From Actinophytocola oryzae (lineage in GTDB: Bacteria > Actinomycetota > Actinomycetes > Mycobacteriales > Pseudonocardiaceae), in the NCBI RefSeq assembly GCF_004364325.1, contig NZ_SOCP01000010.1, positions 310,001 to 374,000 of the forward strand: a stretch of DNA of 64,000 nt, written 5' to 3'. The first letter of the stretch is position 1. The number at the start of each line of letters is the position of its first letter. Both the position numbers and the translations under genes were made by a program. Below are positions 1 through 7,937 of this stretch, one piece after another. A model generated the notes under the pieces. That model was not told the origin of the DNA, made no database searches, and was given only the letters and a program-made list of their open reading frames with translations.

Positions 1-260
1 GGCGCCGCGTACGCCGCCTGCGTCGAGAACGCCAGGTTGAGCAGGATGAACGGGTACGGGTCCCAGCGGAACGACACCGCGACCAGGTTCAGCGTGATCC
101 ACACGACCACGAGCAGCGTCTGCCAGAACAGGAACTTGCCCGTCCCGAGGAACCTGGCGAGCCGCTCGGAGAGCCGCCCGAACGTCTCCGGGTCGATCGA
201 CAACCGGAAGCCGGGCCGTTTCGGCTGGTCGAGGCGGCGACGGGACATCAGGTCAGGCAT
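1..260 (-). CDS. DUF1003 membrane protein, C-terminal part cut by window edge
   Basis: The frame starts at an ATG (260-258) that overlaps the stop of the upstream MgtE-N/CBS gene within ATGCCTGA, so the two are translationally coupled. The N-terminus is basic (MPDLMSRRRLDQPKRPGF), then comes a stretch around residues 45-70 with WQTLLVVVWITLNLVA, a first membrane helix, followed by WDPYPFILLNLAFSTQAAYA. Those motifs are typical of DUF1003 proteins, small two-helix membrane proteins of unknown function that often sit beside MgtE-like proteins in actinobacteria. About 86 codons are present; the rest lies beyond position 1. Confidence 0.85.
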   Translation of the reverse strand, partial: MPDLMSRRRLDQPKRPGFRLSIDPETFGRLSERLARFLGTGKFLFWQTLLVVVWITLNLVAVSFRWDPYPFILLNLAFSTQAAYAA

Positions 261-1509
261 CCGCTGGCTCCTCGCTGCCTGCGTCCCGCCACCCGGAGGG
301 CAGCAGGTGGTCGAGCACGTCGTCGACGGTCACCGCGCCGAGCAGGTGGTCCGTCTCGTCCACCACCGGGCCGCACACCAGGTCGTACGCGGCGAAGTAC
401 CTCGTCACCTCGCCGAGCGACGCCGATGGCTGTAACCGCGCCAGCTCCGTGTCCAGTGCGCTCGCGACCAGCTCGCCCGGTGGCTCACGCAGCAGGCGCT
501 GCAGGTGGACACAGCCGAGGTAACGGCCGGTCGGCGTCGCGGACGGCGGTCGGCACACGAACACCATGCTCGCCAGCGCCGGGGTGATGTCCGGGTTGCG
601 GACCATCGCGAGCGCCTCGGCGATCGGCGCGTCCGGCATCAGCACGATCGGCTCCGGGGTCATCAACCCGCCCGCCGTGTCCGCCGAGTACGCCAGCAGC
701 CTGCGCACCGGGTCGGACTCCTGCCGTTCCATCAGCGACAGCAGCCGCGTGCGGTCCAGCTCGGACAGCTCGCCGAGCAGGTCGGCCGCGTCGTCGGGGT
801 CCATGGCCTCGAGGATGTCGGCCGCGCGTTCCTCGTCGAGGTGTGCGAGCAGCTCGCGCTGGTCGGCCTCGGGCATCTCCTCGAACACGTCCGCGACACG
901 CTCGTCGTCGAGGCCGTCGATCACCTCGTAGCGGCGCTTGGCGGGCAGCTCCCGCAGCGCTGCGGCCACGTCGGCGGCCCGCATGCCCTCGAAGACACTG
1001 AGCAGGTGGGTCGTCTCCTGCGGCGCCGACGCAAGGTCCGTGACGCCGGGTGCCTCGATCTCCTCCCAGCGCCGCACCTGGATGGGGCCGCGCCTGCTGA
1101 GCCTGCCGCCCCGCTCGCGGATGGCGACCCGGCTCAGCACCCAGTCACGCGTCCTGGTCGGTTCCATCGCGGCGTCGACGAGCACGGCGTGGCGCCCGGT
1201 GTCGACGACCAGCGCCCGCGCGTCGAGCAGCTGGCCGACGACCAGCACCTCGTTGGGGCGTTGGTGGAAGCGCCGCAGGTTCACCGACCCGGTCGCGAGG
1301 GTGACCGCGTTCGCGTCGATCGAGGTGACCCGCAGCATCGGCACGAAGATCCGTCGCCGGGTCGTCAGCTCCACGACGGCGCCGAGCACTCGCGGTGGTG
1401 TGCGGTCTGTCCGCAACACGACCGCGACGTCCCGAATCCTGCCGATCGACTCGCCGTCGGGCCCGAACACCGGCAGGCCGACGAGCTGCGCGACGAACAC
1501 CCTGCTCAC
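253..1509 (-). CDS. MgtE N-terminal/CBS domain protein without transporter domain
   Basis: The protein has 418 residues. An N-terminal PRC-barrel-like segment (about 1-60, VAQLVGLPVFGPDGESIGRI) is followed by the helical-repeat MgtE_N domain (about 165-275; repeated blocks such as RVADVFEEMPEADQRELLAHL) and two CBS motifs (about 285-400; AGGLMTPEPIVL and VVDETDHLLGAVTVDDVLDHL). In the MgtE Mg2+ channel these cytosolic domains gate a five-helix pore. No hydrophobic pore follows here, so this is a soluble sensor-like protein, not a transporter by itself. Its coupling to the DUF1003 membrane protein suggests they act together; that is inference. The start is GTG or ATG at 1509, just after the divergent intergenic strip. 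Confidence 0.85.
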   Translation of the reverse strand: MSRVFVAQLVGLPVFGPDGESIGRIRDVAVVLRTDRTPPRVLGAVVELTTRRRIFVPMLRVTSIDANAVTLATGSVNLRRFHQRPNEVLVVGQLLDARALVVDTGRHAVLVDAAMEPTRTRDWVLSRVAIRERGGRLSRRGPIQVRRWEEIEAPGVTDLASAPQETTHLLSVFEGMRAADVAAALRELPAKRRYEVIDGLDDERVADVFEEMPEADQRELLAHLDEERAADILEAMDPDDAADLLGELSELDRTRLLSLMERQESDPVRRLLAYSADTAGGLMTPEPIVLMPDAPIAEALAMVRNPDITPALASMVFVCRPPSATPTGRYLGCVHLQRLLREPPGELVASALDTELARLQPSASLGEVTRYFAAYDLVCGPVVDETDHLLGAVTVDDVLDHLLPSGWRDAGSEEPADA

Positions 1510-1566
1510 GCTGGCAAGGCTAGCCGTCCCCGGCCGGGCCCACCCGGCGGTCAGCGGTGATCGGAC

Positions 1567-2418
1567 TCAGGCCAGCTCGACGGCGATCCTGGCGCACCGG
1601 TCGGCGAGCCAGCTCCCCTCGCCCGCGAACAGCCAGTTGTCGACCACGCGGGTGAACGTCCACCGCCTGGCCAGGTCGTGGTCCAGCCCGGCGAGGTCGA
1701 CCACCGTGGCGAGGCGGCCGCGGACCGAGGTCGCGTCGAAGCGGTTCCACAGCAGCGTCGTCAGCCCGTACTCACGGTCGCCGACGATCGGTTTCGGGTC
1801 GATCACCAGCCAGGGCTCGCGCTCGCCGCGCAGCACGTTCTGGAAGTGCAGGTCCTCGTTGACCAGGTGGTCTCCCGCCCTCGGACCCAGCTCACGGCAG
1901 TAGGCGACGGCCTGGGCGAGCAGCTCGTCCGGCACGAGGCCGGTCGCGTTCTCGACGGGGAGCTCGTGGACCCAGCGGGCGGCGACGTCGCGCATGTGCC
2001 GGACACCGGGTGGGCCCGGCCGGTCCAGCCTGCGGATCATGCCCGCGAGGACCGCCAGCGCCTCGTGGAGTGGCTCGCTCTCCAGCGTGACGGCCGGGTC
2101 GAGGCGTTCGAGGAGCAGCGCCCAGGCCTCGGGGTCGTGTGCCAGCAGGCGCACCGCGCCCGCACCGTCCCAGATGGACAGTGCGAGGGCCTCGTGCTCC
2201 GCCTCGTCGTGTGGCCAGGTGACCTTGAGCACGGCCGGTTCCCCGCCGGCCCGGCGGACGGGGAGCACGATGGCGCAGGCGCCGTGCATGGCCGGCCCGT
2301 CGACGGTCAGGTCCCAGGCTGCCAGGCACGACGCGGTGAGTGCCGGCAGCCGGGCGAGCCAGTCCGCGCCGTCCTCGCCGAACCCCTCGCTGAAGCTTTC
2401 TGGCACGGTCAAGGACAC
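1567..2418 (-). CDS. Aminoglycoside/hydroxyurea phosphotransferase-family kinase
   Basis: About 283 residues from a GTG at 2418; an upstream TTG at 2496 is also possible, but the added residues do not look like the family. The kinase fold is recognised by VNEDLHFQNVL (the catalytic HxDxxxxN-type loop of APH enzymes, here with DLH..N) and by the metal-binding IDPKPIVGDREY near the C-terminus. The IDPKPxxGD form is characteristic of the APH(6)/hydroxyurea phosphotransferase branch, whose members phosphorylate streptomycin-like compounds or unknown hydroxyl substrates. Whether it gives resistance cannot be told from sequence. It is divergent from the HpcH gene, whose start lies less than 100 bp away. 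Confidence 0.8.
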   Translation of the reverse strand: MSLTVPESFSEGFGEDGADWLARLPALTASCLAAWDLTVDGPAMHGACAIVLPVRRAGGEPAVLKVTWPHDEAEHEALALSIWDGAGAVRLLAHDPEAWALLLERLDPAVTLESEPLHEALAVLAGMIRRLDRPGPPGVRHMRDVAARWVHELPVENATGLVPDELLAQAVAYCRELGPRAGDHLVNEDLHFQNVLRGEREPWLVIDPKPIVGDREYGLTTLLWNRFDATSVRGRLATVVDLAGLDHDLARRWTFTRVVDNWLFAGEGSWLADRCARIAVELA

Positions 2419-2508
2419 GATGACAGGGTGGCGTAGCCGACACGTGTACGGCGAGCGAGTTTCCGAGGCCCTAAAGTTACCGGCAGGTAGCGCCAAGGGA
2501 GGCTCGTA

Positions 2509-3567
2509 GTGAGGTCACCGAAGGACTTCTTCCAACCGCTGGCCGTCGGCGCGCCCGAGCCGCTGCGGCAGATCCCCTTCCGCCCCTCCCGGATGATCCA
2601 CTTCTTCGATCCGGGCAACGAGAAGATGGCGGCCAAGGTCCCCGGCATGGTCGGCACCGCGGATGTCCTGTGCGGCAACCTGGAGGACGCCATCGCCGCC
2701 GACCGCAAGGAGGTCGCCCGGGCCGGCCTGGTGCGCATCGCCCGCGAGGTCGACTTCGGCGACACGCAGCTCTGGACGCGCGTCAACAGCCTCGACTCCC
2801 CGTGGGTGCTCGACGACCTGCTGACGCTGGTCACCGAGGTCGGTGACAGGCTCGACGTGATCATGGTGCCGAAGGTCGAGGGCCCGGAGGACATCCACTA
2901 CGTCGACCGGCTGCTCGCCCAGCTCGAGGCGCGTGCCGGCCTGCGGCGTCCGCTCCTCGTGCACGCCCTCCTGGAGACGGCGAGCGGCGTGGCCCAGGTC
3001 GAGGAGATCGCGTTGGCGAGCCCACGCATGCAGGGCATCTCGCTGGGTCCTGCCGACCTGGCCGCGAGCCGTCGGATGAAGACGACCCGTGTCGGCGGCG
3101 GGCATCCCGGCTACCTGGTGAGGACCGACCCGACCGGCGAGAGCCTGACCGAGGGCCGGACGACCTACCAGCAGGACCTGTGGCACTACACGGTGGCACG
3201 CATGGTCGATGCGTGTGTGCGGGCCGGAATCCTGCCGTACTACGGGCCTTTCGGCGACATCCGCGACACGGTGGCGTGCGAGGACCAGTTCCGCAACGCC
3301 TACCTGCTGGGATGCGTCGGCGCGTGGAGCCTGCACCCGGCGCAGATCGCCATAGCCCGCAAGGTGTTCTCCCCGGACGCGGCCGAGGTGGCCTGGGCGC
3401 GGCGCGTGATCGCCGCGATGGGCGACGGGACCGGCGCGGTCATGCTCGACGGCAAGATGCAGGACGACGCGACGGTCAAGCAGTGCCAGGTGGTCGTGGC
3501 GCTGGCCGACGACCTGGCGGCGCGCGACCCCGAACTCGCCGCCGCGTACAAGGAGGCAGGCGAATGA
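2509..3567 (+). CDS. HpcH/HpaI aldolase/citrate lyase-family protein (malyl-CoA lyase-like)
   Basis: The protein has 352 residues from a GTG preceded by AAGGGAGG. It belongs to the HpcH/HpaI-CitE TIM-barrel superfamily, which cleaves or forms CoA-ester C-C bonds with Mg2+ (malyl-CoA, beta-methylmalyl-CoA, citramalyl-CoA). The signature acidic stretches are visible: VLCGNLEDAIAADRK (metal-binding Glu-Asp), IMVPKVEGPEDI and the C-terminal GCVGAWSLHPAQIAIARKVF. Its stop overlaps the start of the next, shorter paralogue (ATGA), so they form an operon and may be subunits or successive enzymes. The acyl-CoA dehydrogenase about 3 kb downstream is compatible with an ethylmalonyl-CoA-type route, but ccr, ecm and mch are not present in this window. 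Confidence 0.82.
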   Translation: MRSPKDFFQPLAVGAPEPLRQIPFRPSRMIHFFDPGNEKMAAKVPGMVGTADVLCGNLEDAIAADRKEVARAGLVRIAREVDFGDTQLWTRVNSLDSPWVLDDLLTLVTEVGDRLDVIMVPKVEGPEDIHYVDRLLAQLEARAGLRRPLLVHALLETASGVAQVEEIALASPRMQGISLGPADLAASRRMKTTRVGGGHPGYLVRTDPTGESLTEGRTTYQQDLWHYTVARMVDACVRAGILPYYGPFGDIRDTVACEDQFRNAYLLGCVGAWSLHPAQIAIARKVFSPDAAEVAWARRVIAAMGDGTGAVMLDGKMQDDATVKQCQVVVALADDLAARDPELAAAYKEAGE

Positions 3568-4421
3568 GGCCGCGCCGTTCCGTGCTCTACATGCCCGGCG
3601 CGAACGAACGCGCCCTGGAGAAGGCCAAGACGCTCCCCGCCGACGCGCTGATCCTCGACCTCGAGGACGCCGTCGCCCCGGACGCGAAGGTGGCGGCCAG
3701 GGAACGGGTGTGCGCCGCGGTCGGCTCGTACGGCGACCGCGAGGTGACCATCCGCGTGAACGGCGCCGGAACCCCCTGGCACGCCGACGACCTGCGGGCG
3801 GTGGGTGCGGCGGGCCCGTCGGCCGTGGTGGTCCCCAAGGTGAACTCGGCGGCCGAGGTCCACGCGATAGAGAAGGCGCTGTCACACGCCCCGGACCACA
3901 CCGGCATCTGGGCGATGATCGAGACCCCGGTGGCGGTGCTGGACTGCGTGTCGATCGCGTCGGCCTCGGAGCGACTGACGGTACTGGTGCTCGGCACGAA
4001 CGACCTGGCGAAGGAGCTGACGGCGGCGCAGGTCCCCGGCCGGGCGCCGTTGCTGGGGCCGCTGTCGATGTGTGTGCTGGCAGCCAGGGCGACGGGTCGG
4101 GTGATCCTCGACGGCGTGTACAACGACGTCCGGGACGCGGACGGGTTCGCCCAGGAGTGCCGTCAGGCCAGGGACTTCGGCTTCGACGGCAAGACGCTCG
4201 TCCACCCGAGCCAGGTGGCACCGTGCAACGAGATCTTCGCCCCGTCGCCGGAGGAGGTCGAACACGCCCACCGGGTGATCGCCGCCTTCGAGGAGGCGAG
4301 CGCGGCAGGCCGCGGTGTGGCCACAGTGGACGGTCGCATGATCGAGAACCTCCACGTCGCCGACGCGAGGCGAACCCTGGCCATGGCGGAGGCGGTCGGC
4401 GACACCACACCCGAGCGGTGA
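3564..4421 (+). CDS. HpcH/HpaI aldolase, CoA ester lyase (CitE-like)
   Basis: The protein has 285 residues from an ATG overlapping the upstream stop; AGGAGGC at about 3550 is the ribosome site. It is typical of the short CitE-like CoA ester lyases: MRPRRSVLYMPGANERAL at the N-terminus, ADALILDLEDAVAPDAK (Mg2+-binding Glu/Asp), VVVPKVNS, WAMIETPVAVLD and FGFDGKTLVHPSQVAPCNEIF at the C-terminus. Relatives act as citramalyl-CoA lyase, malyl-CoA thioesterase or malyl-CoA lyase; the substrate cannot be fixed. It is translationally coupled with the 352-residue paralogue, and a hetero-oligomer is possible. Confidence 0.85.
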   Translation: MRPRRSVLYMPGANERALEKAKTLPADALILDLEDAVAPDAKVAARERVCAAVGSYGDREVTIRVNGAGTPWHADDLRAVGAAGPSAVVVPKVNSAAEVHAIEKALSHAPDHTGIWAMIETPVAVLDCVSIASASERLTVLVLGTNDLAKELTAAQVPGRAPLLGPLSMCVLAARATGRVILDGVYNDVRDADGFAQECRQARDFGFDGKTLVHPSQVAPCNEIFAPSPEEVEHAHRVIAAFEEASAAGRGVATVDGRMIENLHVADARRTLAMAEAVGDTTPER

Positions 4422-4469
4422 GCCGGGCGTAGCATCGGCCGTGAGGGGTACTGGCCGCGGGAGGCGCCA

Positions 4470-5282
4470 ATGGTTGCCTACATCATCCTGCTGATCCTCG
4501 TGGTGGTCGTGATCGGTGCGTCGTCCAGCATTCGGGTGGTCAAGCAGTACGAACAAGGGCTGGTCTTCCGGTTCGGCAGGGTCCAGCCGAGCGTGCGCTC
4601 GCCGGGGCTGGCGATGCTGATGCCCGTCGCGGACCGGCTGCAGAAGGTCAACATGCAGATCGTGACCATGCCGGTCCCCGCGCAGGACGGGATCACCCGC
4701 GACAACGTCACGGTGCGGGTCGACGCGGTCGTGTACTTCAAGGTGGTCGACCCGGTCGCCGCAGTCGTCAAGGTGGAGGACTACCGGTTCGCCATCGGGC
4801 AGGTCGCGCAGACCTCACTGCGTTCGATCATCGGCAAGAGCGACCTCGACGACCTGCTCGCCAACCGCGAGCGGCTCAACCAGGGCCTCGAGATGATGAT
4901 CGACAACCCCGCACTCGAGTGGGGCGTGCACATCGACCGCGTGGAGATCAAGGACGTCGCGCTGCCCGAGTCGATGAAGCGGTCGATGTCGCGGCAGGCG
5001 GAGGCCGAACGGGAACGTCGCGCGCGGGTCATCTCCGCGGACGGCGAGTTCCAGGCGTCGCAGAAGCTTTCCGAGGCCGCGCGGGTCATGAGCGACACCC
5101 CCGCGGCACTCCAGCTGCGTCTGCTCGAGACGGTCGTGCAGGTCGCCTCCGAGAAGAACTCCACGCTCGTGCTGCCGTTCCCCGTCGAGCTGCTGCGGTT
5201 TCTCGAGCGCAGCACCAACTCCGTGCTGCCACAGAAGTCCGAGGAGGACACTGCCGGAGACCGGGAGAAGCCCGCCGAATAG
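4470..5282 (+). CDS. Slipin/stomatin-like SPFH (band 7) protein
   Basis: The protein has 270 residues from an ATG after GGGAGGCGCCA. Residues 1-20 form one membrane helix (MVAYIILLILVVVVIGASS) that anchors the protein. The SPFH domain follows: VKQYEQGLVFRFGRV, then MPVPAQDGITRDNVTVRVDAVVYF, and a helical C-terminal part with SMSRQAEAERERRARVISADGE, the hallmark of prokaryotic slipins. Such proteins oligomerise into membrane rings or microdomains. No NfeD partner is adjacent, which separates it from the usual slipin-NfeD operons. The next gene begins 9 bp after its stop and is probably cotranscribed. Confidence 0.9.
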   Translation: MVAYIILLILVVVVIGASSSIRVVKQYEQGLVFRFGRVQPSVRSPGLAMLMPVADRLQKVNMQIVTMPVPAQDGITRDNVTVRVDAVVYFKVVDPVAAVVKVEDYRFAIGQVAQTSLRSIIGKSDLDDLLANRERLNQGLEMMIDNPALEWGVHIDRVEIKDVALPESMKRSMSRQAEAERERRARVISADGEFQASQKLSEAARVMSDTPAALQLRLLETVVQVASEKNSTLVLPFPVELLRFLERSTNSVLPQKSEEDTAGDREKPAE

Positions 5283-5291
5283 GGTTGCCCG

Positions 5292-6206
5292 GTGGGGCTG
5301 TTCAACCGAAGCCATAAACCGGACGAACCGGCTGACGAGACCCTGCCGGAGCTCACCGTCAGTGCCGCACAGCGCCTGCGTGACCTCGTCCGGGGCAGCA
5401 TGGCCGTCGCGGGGTACGAGGTCACCGTCTACGCGGGACACGTCGAGGACGCCGACGGCCGCCAGTTCGGGCTCGGCAGCCTCGCGCGCCGCCTCGGCGA
5501 TCCCCGCGTGCCCGCCAAGAAGTGGCCGTCCATCGTCGACGACCACATCAGACGCCTCCTCGCGAGCCTCGACGGGCCGGACGAGTTCGACGTCCCCACC
5601 GACGACCTGTTGCAGCGCACGTACCTGCGCCTGTACGAGGCCGGCACGCTGCCGGACGGCGACTGGTGGTCCTACGGCCGCGAGGCGCTGCCGGGAGTGC
5701 TCGAACTGCTCGCGCTGGACCTGCCCGACTCGGTCGCCACGTTCAACGACGAACAGGTAGCCAAGCACGGCCTGATGCGGCTGCGGAAGGCGGGCCTCGC
5801 CAACTTGCGCCGCGAGGAGGCCGACGAGCGCGCGACCTACGACGGCGTCGAGGTCCTCGTCGGGTCGATGTTCATGGCGTCGACCGTGCTGGTGCTGCGT
5901 GACGTCGTGCTGCGCACGACCGGAGAGGCCCACCTGCCCAACGGGGTGCTCGTCGCGGTGCCCTTCCGCCACCAGCTGCTGTACCACGTGCCGCGTGACG
6001 CCCAGGTCGTCGAGGCGCTGAACGCGATGGCAGGCAACGCGGTCGCGGGTTACGACATGGAGGTCGGGCCGATCAGCCCGCACGTGTACTGGTGGCACGA
6101 CGGGTACTTCCAGCAAATAACCCGACGTGATCACGAGGGCCGGATCGAGGTGCGCGTCGAGGGTGGGTTCGGCGAAGTGTTCACCCGGTTGTTTCCCCAG
6201 TCGTGA
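5292..6206 (+). CDS. Hypothetical protein downstream of slipin
   Basis: The protein has 304 residues from a GTG (5292) 9 bp after the slipin stop. I do not recognise a catalytic family. It is soluble with no signal peptide or membrane span, is rich in Asp/Glu/Arg, and has several tryptophan/tyrosine clusters (GDWWSYGREALPGVLELL; HVYWWHDGYFQQI). The central part (about 185-260) has alternating hydrophobic residues (FMASTVLVLRDVVLRTTGEAH, LVAVPFRHQLLYH), resembling a DUF1444/YtpQ-like fold only loosely. Context suggests a partner of the slipin membrane platform, which is inference. Confidence 0.65.
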   Translation: MGLFNRSHKPDEPADETLPELTVSAAQRLRDLVRGSMAVAGYEVTVYAGHVEDADGRQFGLGSLARRLGDPRVPAKKWPSIVDDHIRRLLASLDGPDEFDVPTDDLLQRTYLRLYEAGTLPDGDWWSYGREALPGVLELLALDLPDSVATFNDEQVAKHGLMRLRKAGLANLRREEADERATYDGVEVLVGSMFMASTVLVLRDVVLRTTGEAHLPNGVLVAVPFRHQLLYHVPRDAQVVEALNAMAGNAVAGYDMEVGPISPHVYWWHDGYFQQITRRDHEGRIEVRVEGGFGEVFTRLFPQS

Positions 6207-6340
6207 TGTGACCACGCTCGGTCATCTTCATTACCCAGCAGCTCGCCGACGTCACGGATTGTCGAAGGTTGCGGTGATATAACGCACAGATAACGAAGAA
6301 TACTTGGCACCCAGCGGGTGGTCCGGGTGAGCTGTCCGGC

Positions 6341-6520
6341 ATGGGTAAGCATCGACTTGGCAGGGACGACGCGAGAGGGCCGCGCCTGTTCGGCCGCTCC
6401 CGCCGTGACGACCTCTTCGAGCGCAGCTTTCGTTCGTGCCGCCAGTGCGGCGCGGACGTGTACGTCCTCGCTGACGACTGCCGCGACTGCGGCTCGAGGT
6501 TCGAGTACAGCGTCGGCTGA
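6341..6520 (+). CDS. Small zinc-ribbon protein, 59 residues
   Basis: The ATG at 6341 opens a 59-codon frame ending in TGA at 6518-6520. The product is basic at the N-terminus (MGKHRLGRDDARGPRLFGRS) and carries two Cys knuckles, CRQC at residues 33-36 and CRDC at 47-50, separated by ten residues (GADVYVLADD), a rubredoxin-like zinc ribbon. The stop follows YSVG. The spacing and the Cys-X2-C pairs make chance unlikely. The role is unknown; similar microproteins bind RNA polymerase, ribosomes or nucleic acid. It sits alone between the slipin operon and the acyl-CoA dehydrogenase. Confidence 0.7.
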   Translation: MGKHRLGRDDARGPRLFGRSRRDDLFERSFRSCRQCGADVYVLADDCRDCGSRFEYSVG

Positions 6521-6573
6521 GCCGACGGCGACTTCGTCCAGTGGCCCTGCGCACAACCTTCGCGCGAACGAGC

Positions 6574-6600
6574 GTTAACCGGTGGATACTGGCCGGTAAC
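6574..6600. promoter_or_regulatory. Imperfect dyad upstream of acyl-CoA dehydrogenase
   Basis: GTTAACCGG at 6574-6582 and CCGGTAAC at 6593-6600 form an inverted repeat with one extra base in the left arm. It lies 33 bp before the ATG of the acyl-CoA dehydrogenase and could be an operator for a TetR- or FadR-type fatty-acid regulator. No regulator gene is adjacent. Confidence 0.3.
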
Positions 6601-6632
6601 TAGCTCGGTTGCCGTCCGGAGGGAGCACGCAG

Positions 6633-7826
6633 ATGGCGCGCCTCGCGCAGACCGCTGGCCTGACCGATGTCCAGCAGGAAATCCTCGCCACGGTCCGCGA
6701 CTTCGTGGACAAGGAGATCATTCCGCACGCGCAGGCGCTCGAGCACGCCGACGAGTATCCGCAGGACATCGTCGACGGGATGAGGGAAATGGGGCTGTTC
6801 GGCCTCACGATTCCCGAGGAGTACGGCGGTCTCGGCGAGTCGCTGCTCACGTACGCGTTGGTGGTGGAACAGATCGCGCGGGGCTGGATGAGTGTGTCCG
6901 GTGTGATCAACACGCATTTCATCGTGGCGCACATGGTCCGCCAGCACGGCACCGACGAGCAGAAGCAGAGCCTGCTGCCCCGGATGGCGACCGGTGAGGT
7001 GCGCGGCTCCTTCTCCATGTCGGAACCGGACCTGGGCTCGGACGTGGCGGCGATCAAGACCCGCGCCAGGCGCGACGGCGAGGACTATGTCGTCAACGGC
7101 GCGAAGATGTGGCTGACCAACGGCGGCAGCTCGAACCTCATCGCGCTGCTGGTGAGGACCGACGAGGACGCGGAGAAGCCACACGAGAACCTGACGGCGT
7201 TCCTGGTGGAGAAGCCGTCCGGTTTCGGCGAGGTGGCACCGGGCCTGACCATTCCCGGGAAAATCGACAAAATGGGGTACAAGGGCGTCGACACCACCGA
7301 GGCCGTGTTCTCCGACTACCGGGTGCCCGGTTCGGCGGTGCTGGGTGGAGCGTCGGGCCGCGGGTTCGCGCAGATGATGGACGGCGTGGAGGTCGGCCGC
7401 GTCAACGTGGCCGCCCGCGCGTGCGGGATCGCGATCCGCGCGTTCGAGCTGGCCGTGGACTACGCACAGCAGCGCAGCACCTTCGGCAAGCCCATCGCAC
7501 AACACCAGGCGATCGCGTTCAAGCTGGCGGAGATGGCCACCAAGGTCGAGGCGGCGCACCTGATGATGGTGAACGCGGCCCGCCTGAAGGACTCCGGCGC
7601 ACGCAACGACGTCGAGGCGGGCATGGCGAAGCTGCTGGCGTCCGAGTACTGCGCCGAGGTGACGCAGGAGAGCTTCCGCATCCACGGCGGCTACGGCTAC
7701 TCCAAGGAGTACGAGATCGAACGCCTGATGCGCGAGGCCCCGTTCCTGCTGATCGGCGAGGGCACGAGCGAGATCCAGAAGACCATCATCAGCCGCGGCC
7801 TGCTGCGCGAGTACAGGACCCGCTGA
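6633..7826 (+). CDS. Acyl-CoA dehydrogenase
   Basis: The protein has 397 residues; the ATG at 6633 is preceded by GGAGGGAGC at proper distance. It is a standard-length FAD acyl-CoA dehydrogenase. The N-terminal helical domain has IPEEYGGLGES. The FAD/substrate segment is SFSMSEPDLGSDVAAIKTRA, followed by GAKMWLTNGGSSN. The C-terminal domain has QRSTFGKPIAQHQAIAFKLAEMA and FRIHGGYGYSKEYEIERLMREA. The GYGYSKEYEIER-R-EA region contains the Glu that serves as catalytic base in short-chain and branched-chain enzymes, and GEGTSEIQKTIISR closes the fold. The substrate may be short or branched (isobutyryl-, methylsuccinyl- or glutaryl-like); I cannot choose. Together with the HpcH pair it may belong to CoA-ester metabolism. 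Confidence 0.92.
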   Translation: MARLAQTAGLTDVQQEILATVRDFVDKEIIPHAQALEHADEYPQDIVDGMREMGLFGLTIPEEYGGLGESLLTYALVVEQIARGWMSVSGVINTHFIVAHMVRQHGTDEQKQSLLPRMATGEVRGSFSMSEPDLGSDVAAIKTRARRDGEDYVVNGAKMWLTNGGSSNLIALLVRTDEDAEKPHENLTAFLVEKPSGFGEVAPGLTIPGKIDKMGYKGVDTTEAVFSDYRVPGSAVLGGASGRGFAQMMDGVEVGRVNVAARACGIAIRAFELAVDYAQQRSTFGKPIAQHQAIAFKLAEMATKVEAAHLMMVNAARLKDSGARNDVEAGMAKLLASEYCAEVTQESFRIHGGYGYSKEYEIERLMREAPFLLIGEGTSEIQKTIISRGLLREYRTR

Positions 7827-7827
7827 G

Positions 7828-7855
7828 CTGTCCACAGCCGTACCGGTTATCCACA
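7828..7855 (+). promoter_or_regulatory. Two DnaA-box-like 9-mers
   Basis: CTGTCCACA (7828-7836) and TTATCCACA (7847-7855) match the DnaA box consensus TTRTNCACA; the second is a perfect match. They are 10 bp apart in the same orientation, directly after the stop of the acyl-CoA dehydrogenase, and 22 bp before the promoter-like sequence at 7878. Confidence 0.5.
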
Positions 7856-7877
7856 GGCAAGATCGACAACCCCCTCC

Positions 7878-7900
7878 CCGTCACCCCCACCCGGTAAACT
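7878..7900 (+). promoter_or_regulatory. Degenerate RecA_NDp/PafBC-type promoter
   Basis: CCGTCACCC, eight bases, then TAAACT follow the TTGTCRGTG-N8-TANNNT layout. The GTCA core and the TANNNT hexamer are kept and the flanks differ. It is included because its distance from the DnaA-box-like site and the 40-bp sequence behind it match the better copy at 54.4 kb. Confidence 0.35.
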
Positions 7901-7937
7901 GGCGTGGCGGGGTGCCCCCGGGATCGGGTGGGGGCTG
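7898..7937 (+). repeat. 40-bp repeat, copy A
   Basis: All 40 bases are identical to the reverse complement of 54419-54458. The sequence starts ACTGGCGTGG and ends GGTGGGGGCTG. Inside it GCCCCC (7914-7919) can pair with GGGGGC (7930-7935). Both copies lie directly downstream of a PafBC-like promoter hexamer, which overlaps the first three bases. Confidence 0.85.

Noticed and set aside
6241..6300. Promoter for the zinc-ribbon gene (TATAAC at 6278 with upstream TTGTCG)
   Set aside because: The spacing fits neither a sigma-70-type promoter nor the PafBC-type layout.
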